This document shows, in pieces, positions 11,911 through 22,482 of a stretch of 64,000 nt of DNA; the stretch's first letter is position 1; each line of letters begins with the position of its first letter. Source of the stretch: Scleroderma bovista (taxonomy: Eukaryota; Basidiomycota; Agaricomycetes; Boletales; Sclerodermataceae); assembly GCA_037178675.1 (NCBI GenBank), contig JAYMGJ010000297.1:62001-126000 (forward strand). Reading direction: 5' to 3'. Below the pieces are notes generated by a model. It did not search any database, was not told the origin of the DNA, and saw nothing but the letters and a program-made list of their open reading frames with translations. Made by a program: the position numbers and the translations under genes.

Positions 11911-13200
11911 TCACTCATCGGAAGGGAACGTAAGCCACCAATAAGTTGGCATGAAAAGAACCACACAAAGTAGAAAAAATGCCAGTAGATGATATCCCAG
12001 AATTCCAGCTGTATGTGATACGACTGCTGCCAGTAGCCAGATTCCACTGGTAAAGGTCCTTACATTAACATAGGAAATTCGCCATTAGCAAGCACAAATG
12101 ACTCGCCTGTATTGACACAAAAAGGCCGGCAAAATAAATAACCCCACGACTATGGAGTTCCGACAACGTGTCCAACGTGCCGGTGGAGGTGACACAATTA
12201 CCACGGGTCTTGGCGTGCGTAAAGTCATGCCCACTGTGATGCTGAGCAGACCACATATAAGCGAGACGCAACTAAACGTCTTCGCTCCATTGAATCGTGT
12301 GATAGCGTCGACGGATTGGATGGCCAGGAAGCTGAAATTCGAGGCTACCAGCACGGTGGCCTAGACCATGTAGGTCAATGTATACTTCGACCATGGAACT
12401 ACAACAATTTGACCCACCAACAGGTTGGTATTGTCAACTTCTCTGTTGAAATTTATACAAAAAGTATTCCACTTTTGGCGGTCAATCCCTCCATCAGCGC
12501 GCTGAGTCCGGAGAAGCGACCGCCAGATGTGTCCTCCACGACCTAAGGACAAGAACATCGAGAATAGGTCGCTGAACCTATATCCATTGGCGATTAGGAA
12601 AGAAAATACGATCGTCAGCATATGTGGCAAGGCAATGGGAGCACACATACTTCTCTTTTAAACTTGGGGTGGCTGAAGAACCCTCGTGATCGGCGTTTCT
12701 GCCTAGAGATCCAGGTGCATTTCCTGGGGGATCCACTGGCGAGTGCCCATTTGTACCCGGAGTAGGTTCCGTGGGCGCTTCCCCATTAGGAGCACCTATC
12801 ATGATAGCAGACATCGGAATGGGCTCGAGATTTCCAGCAGGCTCCTCTGGCATGTCTACTGTGGTGAAGATGGGGACGAACTTACCAGGACACGATTGAA
12901 CCTATATAATGAACACGATCCACACTAGGCTGGTGGCACTTGGCCAACACGTTATAACGGCAATCCCAGTAACGATAGCGAGCACACAACTATGACCAGA
13001 TCGTAATTTTAGCGCGATCTTTCGCAAGTCACACGAAAACAGGATTATGTTGAAAGGACTTGAATACAGGCACCGAGTTGATTCAGATGTCGGACCTGCG
13101 CCATACAAAGTGAGACCAACCTGAAGACAATATGCAGTGTATGTAGCTGGCCCAACGACATTATGGCAGCGACATACAGTAGCATTCTCTTGGCAGCATT
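11911..13200 (-). CDS. Hypothetical multi-pass membrane protein, tandem copy 1 (structure uncertain)
   Basis: Several minus-strand blocks with hydrophobic helices and conserved splice sites are shared with a second copy 3.9 kb downstream. They are YVAAIMSLGQLHTLHIVF near 13.15 kb, CVLAIVTG...CWPSAT near 12.95 kb, a Pro-rich exon near 12.8 kb, GRGGHIWRSLLRTQ...FNRE near 12.5 kb, VASNFSFLAIQS...LLSITVGM near 12.3 kb, and a C-terminal GIWLLAAVVSHT...PTYWWLTFPS ending at the stop at 11911-11913. I do not recognise the family. A one-base loss relative to copy 2 near 12.07 kb shifts the frame before the last block, so this copy may be damaged. The true start and N-terminal exons, perhaps up to 13.9 kb, could not be fixed. 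Confidence 0.4.
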
Positions 13201-13472
13201 AGTGCAGGACGGAAGTGTCGATCAGTTCGTAATCCTGTTGAACGAAGCAGCGTAGCAACAGATCGTCCATAAGTATAAGCACAGAAGAGGGAGGTCCAGG
13301 ACCAAGTTGAGAGGCATCATCAGAGCGCCAATCATAATCGTAATCGGCGCATCAGCGCTCGCTGTTTGCTAACAAATATGTACGATGAAAAATGTTTTCC
13401 TTCGTGTCTCAGTCCGTCCAGAACATCAGGGTTGAATAACTTACCATTTTACCGGAGTCATGCTGGAGTATG

Positions 13473-13614
13473 CATCTGAGAGAGGCCCCCAGTGACGCTA
13501 CACTTTTGAATACTTCGGTGACCTCTCTGATTGGGTGAGACGAGTCGGCTAAGCAAAGTAATTCATTTAAGCGTCATTATGGCTGGCCACAGTGACGCTT
13601 AGCTTTGCAGATGT
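13473..13614. mobile_element. About 140-bp insertion in an intron of membrane-protein copy 1 (MITE-like)
   Basis: The duplicate at 17.48 kb lacks this segment; the flanks (GGAGTATG on the left, TATGGCCA on the right) continue directly there. The insert carries three related words: CAGTGACGCTAC near its left end, an inverted AATGACGCTT near the right end, and CAGTGACGCTTAG at the right end. No coding capacity is seen. The ends and any target duplication are approximate. Confidence 0.45.
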
Positions 13615-14439
13615 GGTATGGCCAAGAATTTCAGTCATTTTCGCAAAGGCATACGGCACCTACCAACAGATGTTCCCACTGTTCTCCGTCATGACGACCT
13701 CGCAATCTAGTTTGATATGTAATCCACAAATATATTGCTCTCACCTTGAGCCTCAGAACAAAACAAGCACGCCACGCAATCCAAACAACTCGAATAGCAA
13801 CTTCTCCCTTACAGCCGCCCAACTAGGGCCACTTTCCTGCCTATGTACAGTGTCTTCATCCGCGATGATAGTTGCCATTCATCCAAGCGGCAATCAGTTG
13901 TCGATTTGGCATAGCACATTCCTGGTGACAGCTGTAACAATCTAAACAGCCAACAGCTGCCAGTACTTCGTCGTAACAGAGTGCAGAGTTCACCATTCTC
14001 GTTCGTTCCTGGGAGACTGAGAGTTAATGTCCCGAATCTATCGAAAAAAGAGTAATCGAGAACGCTAAGCCGGTAGTCGATTCTATCTTGCAACAAGGCG
14101 GTGGCAGGTTCTGGCTCAACCATAAGAAACATTGGACGTCGGACGTGAAGACGTTTTCCGGGAGTAGTAGTAGTTGGTCCATTTCTGGAAATGAGTACAT
14201 TCCAAATAAGAGCACACAAACTGATGAGTCTTGAGAAGAGGGCCAGGCATCTAGCTGAACAAGTAGGTTCCCACTGGCTCTGAGGGCTCGAAGAAAATGT
14301 AGCGGGTCTCTGAGTTTTGCGGCTGGACAATGTCCTTTCTGGAAGACTGTGCCAGCGATACATATGGGTCATGGTTGCACATAACCAAGACATCTACTAC
14401 CACTCTCATGGTGTCCCACATCGTTCTTATCACTCGTCG

Positions 14440-15179
14440 ATATCTCACATCGCTCCAAGCGCGACCCGGTAATGATGCCGGACGATCACTCCACGCATCC
14501 TCTGTGGGGAAATTCTCGTCTAGCCTGCCCAGCGCGACTGAAACGAATGTGCGCGCCTCTAGCGATGACCCTGTATGCGAGCAGAAAGTGCATTGGGTTG
14601 TTTCTGACATAGGCAACACTTCCCTGGTTCAGGGCGGTGGGAGAGCCCGTGACGACACCACCGCTCACCGCACATGTCCTCCGTATCCTCCAAGGGGCGG
14701 TTCTCGTCTGGCCTGCCAAGTGTGACTAAAGCGAGTGTGCATCTCGTTAGAGGGTGTAGCGTTCAAGCTCCTGGCATTGGTAGCACTGCCCTGGATCTGG
14801 ATGCGGAACCTAGTACGGCAACATTTGGCAGGACCGTCTTCAACACCGAGTGGCCACTCGGGGTAGCGCCTGTACCTGAAGGTCAGTATATCTCATGCCA
14901 AGCAGCAAGAGGATTAACGGTGCGATGTTATATTATGCAGGTAAAGTTTCTATCGGAGGACAATCTGAGCTCCCACTCGGTCATGCAGGTCTTGGGGATA
15001 AGCTCATCGACAAGGCTGAAAAGGTGCGCGTTTCATTTCATGGAGTACTCATTATGCTAACTCGTCCACAGGTGATAGGAAAGTACACGAACAATCCAGA
15101 GCGGCATGAAAAGGGAGAGTTGCGTGAGACGGGAGGAAAAGCTGCAGCTGAGGGTCGTGCTCGAGCTGCCCGTGACTGA
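14440..15179 (+). pseudogene. CsbD-tail protein, copy B, promoter and start deleted
   Basis: This matches copy C from its second repeat onward, but the TATA box, ATG and first about 45 codons are missing. The sequence jumps from the upstream duplicate straight into the Ser-rich repeat near 14.47 kb. Within the gene, one base is lost near 14.66 kb relative to copy C, which shifts the frame. The two downstream introns and the CsbD exons (14940-15022 and the last exon from 15072) remain almost intact, ending HEKGELRE...ARAARD at 15179. I call it a recent pseudogene; an upstream start could still make a chimeric transcript. Confidence 0.75.
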
Positions 15180-15802
15180 GCTCTTCGGTGCTGCGAAAAG
15201 GATATTTCACACGCTAAATAATACGCGCTAAAGAGATGCCTGCCACGACAGCATTGGTGATGGCATCAAGGATTGTTAAAGCATATATACATACCTGATT
15301 TCATGTTACGCGATTCACATCAGATCTCGCAAAGCCGTGTGTCTGGCGCAAGACGACACGAAAAATATGCTCGCACACGAGCGAAACACTACAGACAAAC
15401 ATAATGTCTTAGCGCAGCAATCAGGCAAACCGGACGAAGATATGGACTGAAAGCCCACAGATACCTTGATGCACGCTGATGGCCTGGGCGACTCCACTCT
15501 AGTATCAATTTAAAATGACTATGGGTTATCGCAACATGAGTGTCATTGTACACAACGAAAGCCGTTATATGCCAGCAATAACAGAGTATCGTATGAATGA
15601 ACCCACTGAGTGCAATGCGGAGAAAATGCGTGAAGCCCCTGTTCTACCAAAAACCAACAAGCAAGAAAACAAGCCACAGGAGAGAATCAGCTGTAAGAGA
15701 ATATCCACAACTTCAATCTAAAGAGTTAGGTTAGAACTTATATTTACAGCAGATATACTGGCATGCTAGTGGTCCTAGCAGGGCTCGAAGTGGATATTCC
15801 AA

Positions 15803-17210
15803 TCAATCGTCGGAAGGGAACGTAAGCCACCAATAAGTTGGCATGAAAAGAGTCACAAAAAGTGCAAAAAATATCACTATATGATACCCCGTGTCTTCAG
15901 ATGTATGTGATACGACTGCTGCCAGTAGCCAGAGTGCACTGATAAAGGTCCTTACATTAACATTGGAAATTCGCTCATTAGCAAGCACAAATGACTCGCC
16001 TGTATTGACACAAAATGGCCGGCAAAATAAATAACCCCACGACTATGGAGTTCCGACAACGCGTCCAATGTGTCATTGGAGGTGGCACAATTAACACGGG
16101 TCTTGGCGTGCGTAAAGTCATGCCCACTGTGATGCTGAGCAGACCAAATACAAGCGAGACGCAACTGAATCCCTTCGCTCCACTGAATCGTGTGATAGAG
16201 TCGATGGATTGGATGGCCAAGAAACTAAAGCTCGAGGCCACCAGCACAGTGGCCTAAACCATGTAGGTCAATGTATACTTCCAGCATGGAACTACAATGA
16301 TTTGACCCACCAACAGGTTGGTATTGTCGACTTCTCTGTTGAAATTCCTACAAAAGGTATCCCAATTTTGACGGTCAATCCCTCCACCAGGGTGCTGGGT
16401 CCGGAGAAGCGACCGCCAGATGTATCCTCCACGACCTAAGGACAAGAACATCAAGATTAAGTCGCTGCTACTATGTCCATGGGGGCGAGCAGGATGGAAA
16501 ATACTTGAGACGAGCGATCGTCAGTATATGTAGTAAGGTAATGGGAGCACACATACTTGTGATCGGTGTTGTCGCCTGGAGATGCAGCTGCATTTCCTGG
16601 GGGACCCACTGGCGGGTACCTATTTGTACCATCAGACAGCGGAGCAGATTCCGCGTGCGCTTCCAGAAGGGACCCATTAGGAGCACCTGTCACGATATCA
16701 GGCGTCCGAATGGACTCAACAATTCCAGTAGAATATGAGCCCGTAGGCTCCCCTGGAATGTCTAATGAACTAGTTGGGGTAGCAGGCATTCCAGCGCGAG
16801 TTGTTCCGGGTTCAAAGGAAATTCCGCAAGATGTGAAGTTGGGGGCGAACTTACCAGGACACGATTGAACCTATATAATGAACACAAATACTGACCCTTG
16901 TTGATTCACACTAGGTTGGTGGCACTTGGCCAACACGTCATGACAGCAACGTAGGACATCAGGGTACTCCCAGTAACGATAGCGAGCACACAGCTATGCC
17001 CAGATCGTAGTCCTAGCGCAATCTTTCGCAAGTTACGCAAAAAAAAAAACAGGATTACGTTGAAAGGACTTGAATACAAGCACCGAGTTGATTCAGATGG
17101 ACTTGCGCAATACAAAGTCAGGAGACCAACCTGAAGACAATATGCAGTGCATGTAGCTGGCCCAACAACATTATGGCAGTGACATACAGTAGAATTTTCT
17201 TGGCAGCATT
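15803..17210 (-). pseudogene. Hypothetical membrane protein, tandem copy 2 (probably damaged)
   Basis: Duplicate of the minus-strand gene in the 12-13 kb region, with the same blocks in the same order: YVTAIMLLGQLHALHIVF, CVLAIVTG...CWPSAT, GRGGYIWRSLLRTQ, SFSFLAIQS and the C-terminal LWLLAAVVSHT...PTYWWLTFPSDD, with a stop at 15803-15805. Its C-terminal frame is intact, whereas copy 1 has lost a base there. Near 17.28 kb it has a four-base insertion relative to copy 1 that breaks the N-terminal hydrophobic segment. It may thus be a pseudogene, or the extra bases may fall in an intron. Family and function are unknown. Confidence 0.4.
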
Positions 17211-18453
17211 AGTGCAGGACAGAGGTGTCGATCAGTTCGTAATCCTGTTGAACGAAGCAGCGTAGCAACAGATCGTCCGTAAGTATGTATAAGCACAGAA
17301 GAGGGAGGTTTAGGTCCAAGTTGAGAGGCATTATCAGAGCGCCTATCATAATCATAATCGACGCATCAGCGCTCGCTGTTTGATAACGAATATGTACGAT
17401 GAAAAATATTTTCCTTCGTTTCTCAGTCCGTCCAGAATATCAGGGTTGAATAACTTACCATTCTACCGGAGTCATGCTGGAGTATGGTACTTATGGCCAG
17501 GAAAGTCATTCTCGCAAAGGTATAACTTAGGTACCTACCAACAGATGTTCCCACTGTTCTCCGTCATGATGACCTCGCAATCTCGTTTGATACATAATCC
17601 ACAAATGTATTGATGAACTCTCACCTTGAGCCTCAGAACCAAACCAGGGTACCACACAATCCCGACAACTTGAATGGAAACTTCTCCCTGCAGCCGCCCA
17701 ACTGGGGCTACTTTCCTGCCTATGTACATCGTACGTCCACATCGCCTTCATCCGCGATGATAGTCACCACTCATCCGAGGAGCAGTTAATTGTCGATTTG
17801 GCATAGCATATTTTTGGTGACATCTATATGTACAGCCAGCGGCTGCCAGTACTTCGTCGCAACGGAGCGTGGAGTTCAACTAGAGTTCACCATTCCCTGT
17901 TCGTTCCTGTACCTGAGAGACTGAGAGTCAACGCCCCATCTATCGAAAAAGATTGAGCGAGAGCGCTAAGCCAGTTGTAGTTGATTCTATCTTGCAACAA
18001 GGCGGTGGCGGGTTCTGGCTCCATCAGAAACAATTGGACGTCGGACGTGAAGACGTTTTCCTGGAGTAGTAATTGGTCCATTTCTGGAAATGAGTACAAT
18101 CCAAACAAGCGCACACAAACTGATTCGCTTCCACCAATCGTGTCTTGAGAAGAGGGCCACCGGGCATCTAGCTGAACAAGTAGGTTCTCACTGGCTCTGA
18201 GGGTTTGAAGACAATGTAGTGTCCTCTCTGGAGGACGGTGCCAACGATACATATGGGTCATGGTTGCACATAACCAAGGCACTTCCACTCTGGTGCCCCC
18301 CACGTGAACGGAGGAGCGTCATCGTCCAATGCAGACAAGACGCTGGTCGAATGACATCAACGTCCCATCGTCGCTCCATCTCTCTCCACATATCCTCCAC
18401 TCCCATGATGACATCCATGACGCTACACCTGTTTGCACCGCTATAGCATCAGG

Positions 18454-18460
18454 TATATAA
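18454..18460 (+). promoter_or_regulatory. TATA box of CsbD-type gene C
   Basis: TATATAA lies 45 bases before the ATG at 18505, in a context (CAGG before, ATCCC after) shared with copy A. Confidence 0.6.
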
Positions 18461-18504
18461 TCCCCCACGCAGCCTATCCAGCGAGACAAAAAAACAGCCT
18501 CACC

Positions 18505-19711
18505 ATGTCTTACGATTCAAACAACGTTACAAACAATACCTCTTCTCCCCCGCAGCACCGCCTGCACAACCCTAATGAGCCCCTACCCGGCTCGGAGCGC
18601 GGGCGAGCCCTTGATGATGCCGGCCGCTCACCCCACTCATCCTCCGAGGGGCAATTCTCGTCTAGGCAACCCAGCGCGACAGAAACGAATGTGCGTGTCG
18701 CTAGCAATGACCTTTCATGCGAGCAGAAAGCGCGTGGGGTTGTTTCTGACATAGGCAACACTTCCCCGGTTCGGGGTGGCGGGAGAGTCCTTGATGACGT
18801 TGACCGCTCACCGCACGTGTCCTCCGTATCCTCCGAGGGTCGGTCCTCGTCTAACCTGCCCAGCGCGACCGAAACGAATGTGCATGCCACTAGCGATGAC
18901 CTTGCATGCGAGCAGAAAGCGCGTGGGGTTGTTTCTGACATAGGCAACACTTCCCCGGTTCGGGGCGGCAGGAGAGCCCTTGACGACGCCGACTACTCAC
19001 CGCGCGTGTCCTCCGTATCCTCCGAGGGTCGGTCCTTGTCTAGCCTACCCAGCGCGACCGAAACGAATGTGCATGCCACTAGCGATGACCCTGCATGCGA
19101 GCAGAAAGCGCGTGGGGTTGTTTCTGATGTAGGCAGCACTTCCCCGGTTCGGGGCGGCGGGAGAGCCCTTGATGACGCCGATCGCTCACCGCTCGTTTCC
19201 TCCGTATCTTCCGAGGGGCGGTCCTCGTCTAGCCTGCCCAGCGTGACCGAAGCGAGTGTGCATCCCGTTGGCGATGGCCCCGCAAGCGAACGCAGAGGGC
19301 GTGGCGGTCAAGCTCCTGCCTTTGGTAGTGCGGAACCTGGTATGGCAACATTTGGCAGGACCGCCTTCAACACTGAGCGGTCACTCGGGGTAGCGCCTGT
19401 ACCTGAAGGTCAGTACATCTCACGCCAAGCAGCGTCCGAAGTGGATTAACGGTGTCATGTTGTATTATGCAGGTGGAGTTTCTATCGGAGGACAGTCTGA
19501 GCTCCCAGTTGGTCATGCAGGTCTTGGGGATAAGCTTATCGGCAAGGCTGAAAAGGTGCGCATTTCCTTGTGTGGAGTATTCATTAGGCTAATTTGTCCA
19601 CAGATGGTAGGAAAGTACACGAGCAATCCAGAGCGGCGCGAGAAGGGAGAGTTGCGTGAGGTGGGAGGAAAAGCTGCAGTTGAGGGCCATGCTCGAGCTG
19701 CCTATGACTGA
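18505..19711 (+). CDS. CsbD-tail protein, copy C, expanded by internal repeats
   Basis: Predicted 364 residues, twice the length of copy A. Exons are 18505-19408, 19473-19555 and 19604-19711. The start is the ATG after the TATA box; the open frame upstream has no ATG. The head MSYDSNN...SSPPQHRLHNP matches copy A. It is followed by a Ser-rich region made of four copies of a 63-residue unit, then the common AFNTE...LGVAPVPEG segment, and finally the CsbD-like tail (GHAGLGDKLIGKAEK, MVGKYTSNPE, EKGELREVGGKAA) ending in YD. The role is unknown; a hydrophilic stress protein is the family expectation. Confidence 0.83.
18652..19407 (+). repeat. Four in-frame 189-bp (63-residue) tandem repeats
   Basis: Equivalent bases fall at 18652, 18841, 19030 and 19219, an exact period of 189. 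Each unit contains a Ser-rich start, PSATETNV, CEQKARGVVSD and GNTSPVRGG-type motifs; the last copy has diverged. Copy A holds only one such unit. Confidence 0.85.
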
Positions 19712-20084
19712 GTTTGGCAGCGCTGTGAAAAAGATGTTTCATGCAGGCTAGATATTTCTGGATGTGATGGAATATATGTATTGTATATCAAGAATGAGAC
19801 GCCTACCGACAACGGCAAATCGGGGACTTTTGAAGCATATGTACATACCTGATTTCATGATACATATGAGATCTCACAAAGCTGTGGTGTGCCATACGAC
19901 ACATAAAATATACTCGCACATGAGCCAAAACACTACAGACAAAACGAAAAAAAGGAGAATAACCTAATATCTTAGCTCGTCTAGCCCTATCAGCCAAGAC
20001 CTAGAATACCAACAAACTGTCATCATCGACCGTCCAAGCCAAACCCACCACAAATCTCCTGTCACTCCAACAACTTTGACATAT

Positions 20085-20739
20085 TTACTGCCCCTCTGGT
20101 TTCTTGCCTTTCCCGGTGCCAGCCGTGAGACTCTTGTGGATGAATGGTAAGACACCGCCTCCAGCGATTGTAGCTCGCACGAGGATGTCGAGTTCTTCGT
20201 CGCCGCGAATGGCGAGTTGCAGATGCCGTGGCGTTATCCGCTTCACGCGGAGATCTTTTGAGGCGTTACCTATTGACCCACGACCATTGAGTTAACATGG
20301 ACAGAACGGCGGCAAGAGGAACAGGAGGAAGTGGATGGACTGACCCGCAAGCTCAAGGACTTCTGCAGTGAGGTACTCCAATATCGCCGATGTGTAGACT
20401 GCGGCTTTCGCACCGATCCGGACGTTGTGCTGTGTGCGTTGCTTGAGGTAACGATGGATACGACCAACGGGGAACTATTTTGGGGTGGAAACAGTTAGCA
20501 GTCCGCCAGTTGGGAATAAAACAGAAACAGGCGGCGTCGGAGGGAAGGGGGGGAGGGAGATCAAAGGGATACAAGGATGAGCATGATTCAGTGCATACCT
20601 GCAAACCGGCCCTCTGACTCCTGGTCTGAATTGTGCGTGGCCCTGATGCCCCGCCTGCTCCCCCCGCTGCAGCACCCGCTCCCTGCCCCGCCGGCGCGCC
20701 TGATTTGGATTTTCCGCCTGTTGCTTTCTGGGACACCAT
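20085..20739 (-). CDS. HTZ1: Histone variant H2A.Z
   Basis: Predicted 151 residues from exons 20739-20599, 20474-20345 and 20269-20085. The histone fold is complete: [76 protein letters not shown] and the [16 protein letters not shown] tail. The [14 protein letters not shown] and [12 protein letters not shown] features distinguish H2A.Z from canonical H2A. It replaces H2A in nucleosomes near promoters. The N-terminal tail is unusually rich in Gly and Ala but keeps acetylatable GGK-type lysines. The gene is single and intact, with no neighbours of related function. Confidence 0.96.
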
Positions 20740-20974
20740 CGCGTGCTGATTAATTGGTGGTGATCTTATAAGGGAGGGGGAATATACAGGGGTGGTACAA
20801 AGGTCCCAAGTGGAGGAAGATGGCGGTAAGAGTCAAGTCGCGTTTAGGATTCCGTTGCAATGCTTTGTTGATCACAAACGCGTGCTATCACGTGGGAGAT
20901 GATGTCATGTGACATCCAATCCGAGCGCTGGCTTGTGGACGTTGAGACTCTTGAGAGGATGCATCGATGGGTGG

Positions 20975-21490
20975 CCCCCTGCCCATTCACTCATTGCGGG
21001 GTCCATCGCAGGTGCTATAGAAGCGTGAGCATTTCCGTTGAACGCGAGTTCTCCACGAATCATGTACGAAGAACTTCAAATTCACTCAATGAGTTCCACG
21101 CAATAGTTTCGTGACGTATCCGACCGAGTTCGTGAACAGCTCGACAGTCAGGTACAGTCTTAATACTCCCTGACTACCTTCCCTTTTATCTCAACCTGCT
21201 TCTTTGTCCTTCAGCGCGAGTCACCCATCACCATCGTCTGCAACACTATTCGCGATAAAGGTATCACTGGATTGTATTCCGGTTGCTCGGCACTGGTGAT
21301 TGGGAACTGTTCATCAAGGCGGGTGTTCGGTTCGTAACATATGATCACTTCAAGTCGCATCATGTCGGCGGATGCGGAGGTACGTGTGACAGTGTTTACT
21401 GATGCTCACTGTCCATGAACGAAGACCAATGACTTCTCGTCAGGACAAAATCACTCCCCCACGAAGCCTCCTTGGTCGGTCCGTATGTGC
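20975..21490 (+). pseudogene. Decayed 5' copy of the mitochondrial citrate carrier
   Basis: Exons 1-4 and the introns between them match the intact carrier 3 kb downstream almost base for base, for example the SLIAGSIAGAIEA exon end and the IRDKG...GLYSGCSALVIGN exon. The conserved AVTYPTEFVK exon is shortened, extra bases break the GN(S)VKAG segment, and the copy stops after exon 4. Confidence 0.85.
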
Positions 21491-21595
21491 AATTTGCCTT
21501 GTCCTGAAGCTGCATCGGGGACACCCAAGCATATAGGGGCTTCACTTTGTGTTTGTTTAGTTAGAAAATAGCGGCACACTCAACTACCAGCCACC

Positions 21596-22482
21596 ATGTC
21601 CCCCTCCAAGCTGGCGCTGTGGTGCTGGTTTTGTTCCAAAGACCTTGATTATTGGCACCAGATCGAAGTTGAGAAAGACAAAACAATTACGCATGTCAAA
21701 AAACTCGTCACTCCTTTGCTCCCCTCAGATGCAACTCCTAATGTTCGTGTCTTTAAGCCCCGTGGCCGTATCTTCAACAGTAACAGGCTTGTCAACACTC
21801 TGGGTAACTTGACCCACTCCGAGCTTAAGAAGCAATTACCGTGCACCAGGAAACTATCAAGCATTTTCAATGCAAAAATGCCCAAAAACTCTCTCCATCT
21901 CATTATAGGTCTGTGGCACCTGTGATTCCAGTATGGCGACGATGATTTATCCTTCATTCCTCTAGTTTACGATCATCCTGTTTACATTACTTGCTGGTTC
22001 CGAGGTGAGCAAACCTCGCAGAAAGTCGTAATCAAGATCCAATCCAATGACAAAGTCGAAGAGCTCAAGGACCTGATCAAGAACAAAGAGCCACAACTCA
22101 GTCACATTCCCCACGCCTCTCTTCAGCTGTATCTGATCTCAAATACCATCTCAGATCTAAAGCATGATCTTAAGGAGGTTCTTGAGACCAATGGAAGTGG
22201 TGATCTTCTCAATGGATCACAAACCATATCCAAAGTTTTGAAGGGCGTGCCATTTAAGATGTTTGAAGAGCAGATTTGGGTCGTTGTTGAGGTGGTTCCT
22301 CCTTATGGTAAGCAATGCCAATTTCTCATCAAGCTGTATTGATTCCTGGAATAGCAGCAATACATCCACTCAGTCCCACCATGAATGTCCAGTGCCAACC
22401 AGATGATGTGAACAGTGGGGAGCCCATTAAAGCAGAGCATGATATGGCAATGTTAAAGTACAGTGTTGAAATGATGTATTGA
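21596..22482 (+). CDS. Protein with two Crinkler-type ubiquitin-like N-terminal domains
   Basis: Predicted 260 residues: exons 21596-21908, 21966-22307 and, less surely, 22355-22482. The ATG has a strong GCCACC context. Residues about 5-104 and 108-215 each resemble the ubiquitin-like header domain of Crinkler (CRN) family proteins: a hydrophobic opening strand, a V-x-D/E-K helix start (KDKTITHVKKLV; NDKVEELKDLIKNK), an ASLQLYLIS-type strand, and a closing strand IWVVVEVVPP. Crinklers were named for oomycete secreted effectors, but such domains are also common in non-pathogenic fungi, often joined to NTPase or nuclease modules. Here no catalytic module follows. The third exon closes the frame but has no recognised domain. 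The family call is from memory of the fold pattern. Confidence 0.6.

Larger units (their letters stand above)
10130..19970. repeat. Tandem segmental duplication of the CsbD/membrane-protein region
   Basis: Sequence from about 10.1 to 13.9 kb is repeated at about 14.0-17.85 kb; the CsbD stop codons are 3855 bases apart. A partial third copy spans 17.9-19.95 kb, with its CsbD stop a further 4532 bases on. The gene-free tracts 11325-11910 and 15180-15802 are near copies of each other and the tract after 19712 matches their beginning, so the non-coding parts were duplicated with the genes. Order: CsbD A (+), membrane 1 (-), CsbD B relic (+), membrane 2 (-), CsbD C (+). Confidence 0.85.

Noticed and set aside
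17887..18303. Minus-strand ORF of 138 codons upstream of CsbD copy C
   Set aside because: The frame is not kept in the duplicates at 14 kb and 10 kb and the ORF starts with GTG; only a short exon-like peptide is conserved.
18652..19407. CRISPR-like regular repeats
   Set aside because: The repeats are long, adjoining and in frame within a eukaryotic coding exon, with no spacers.
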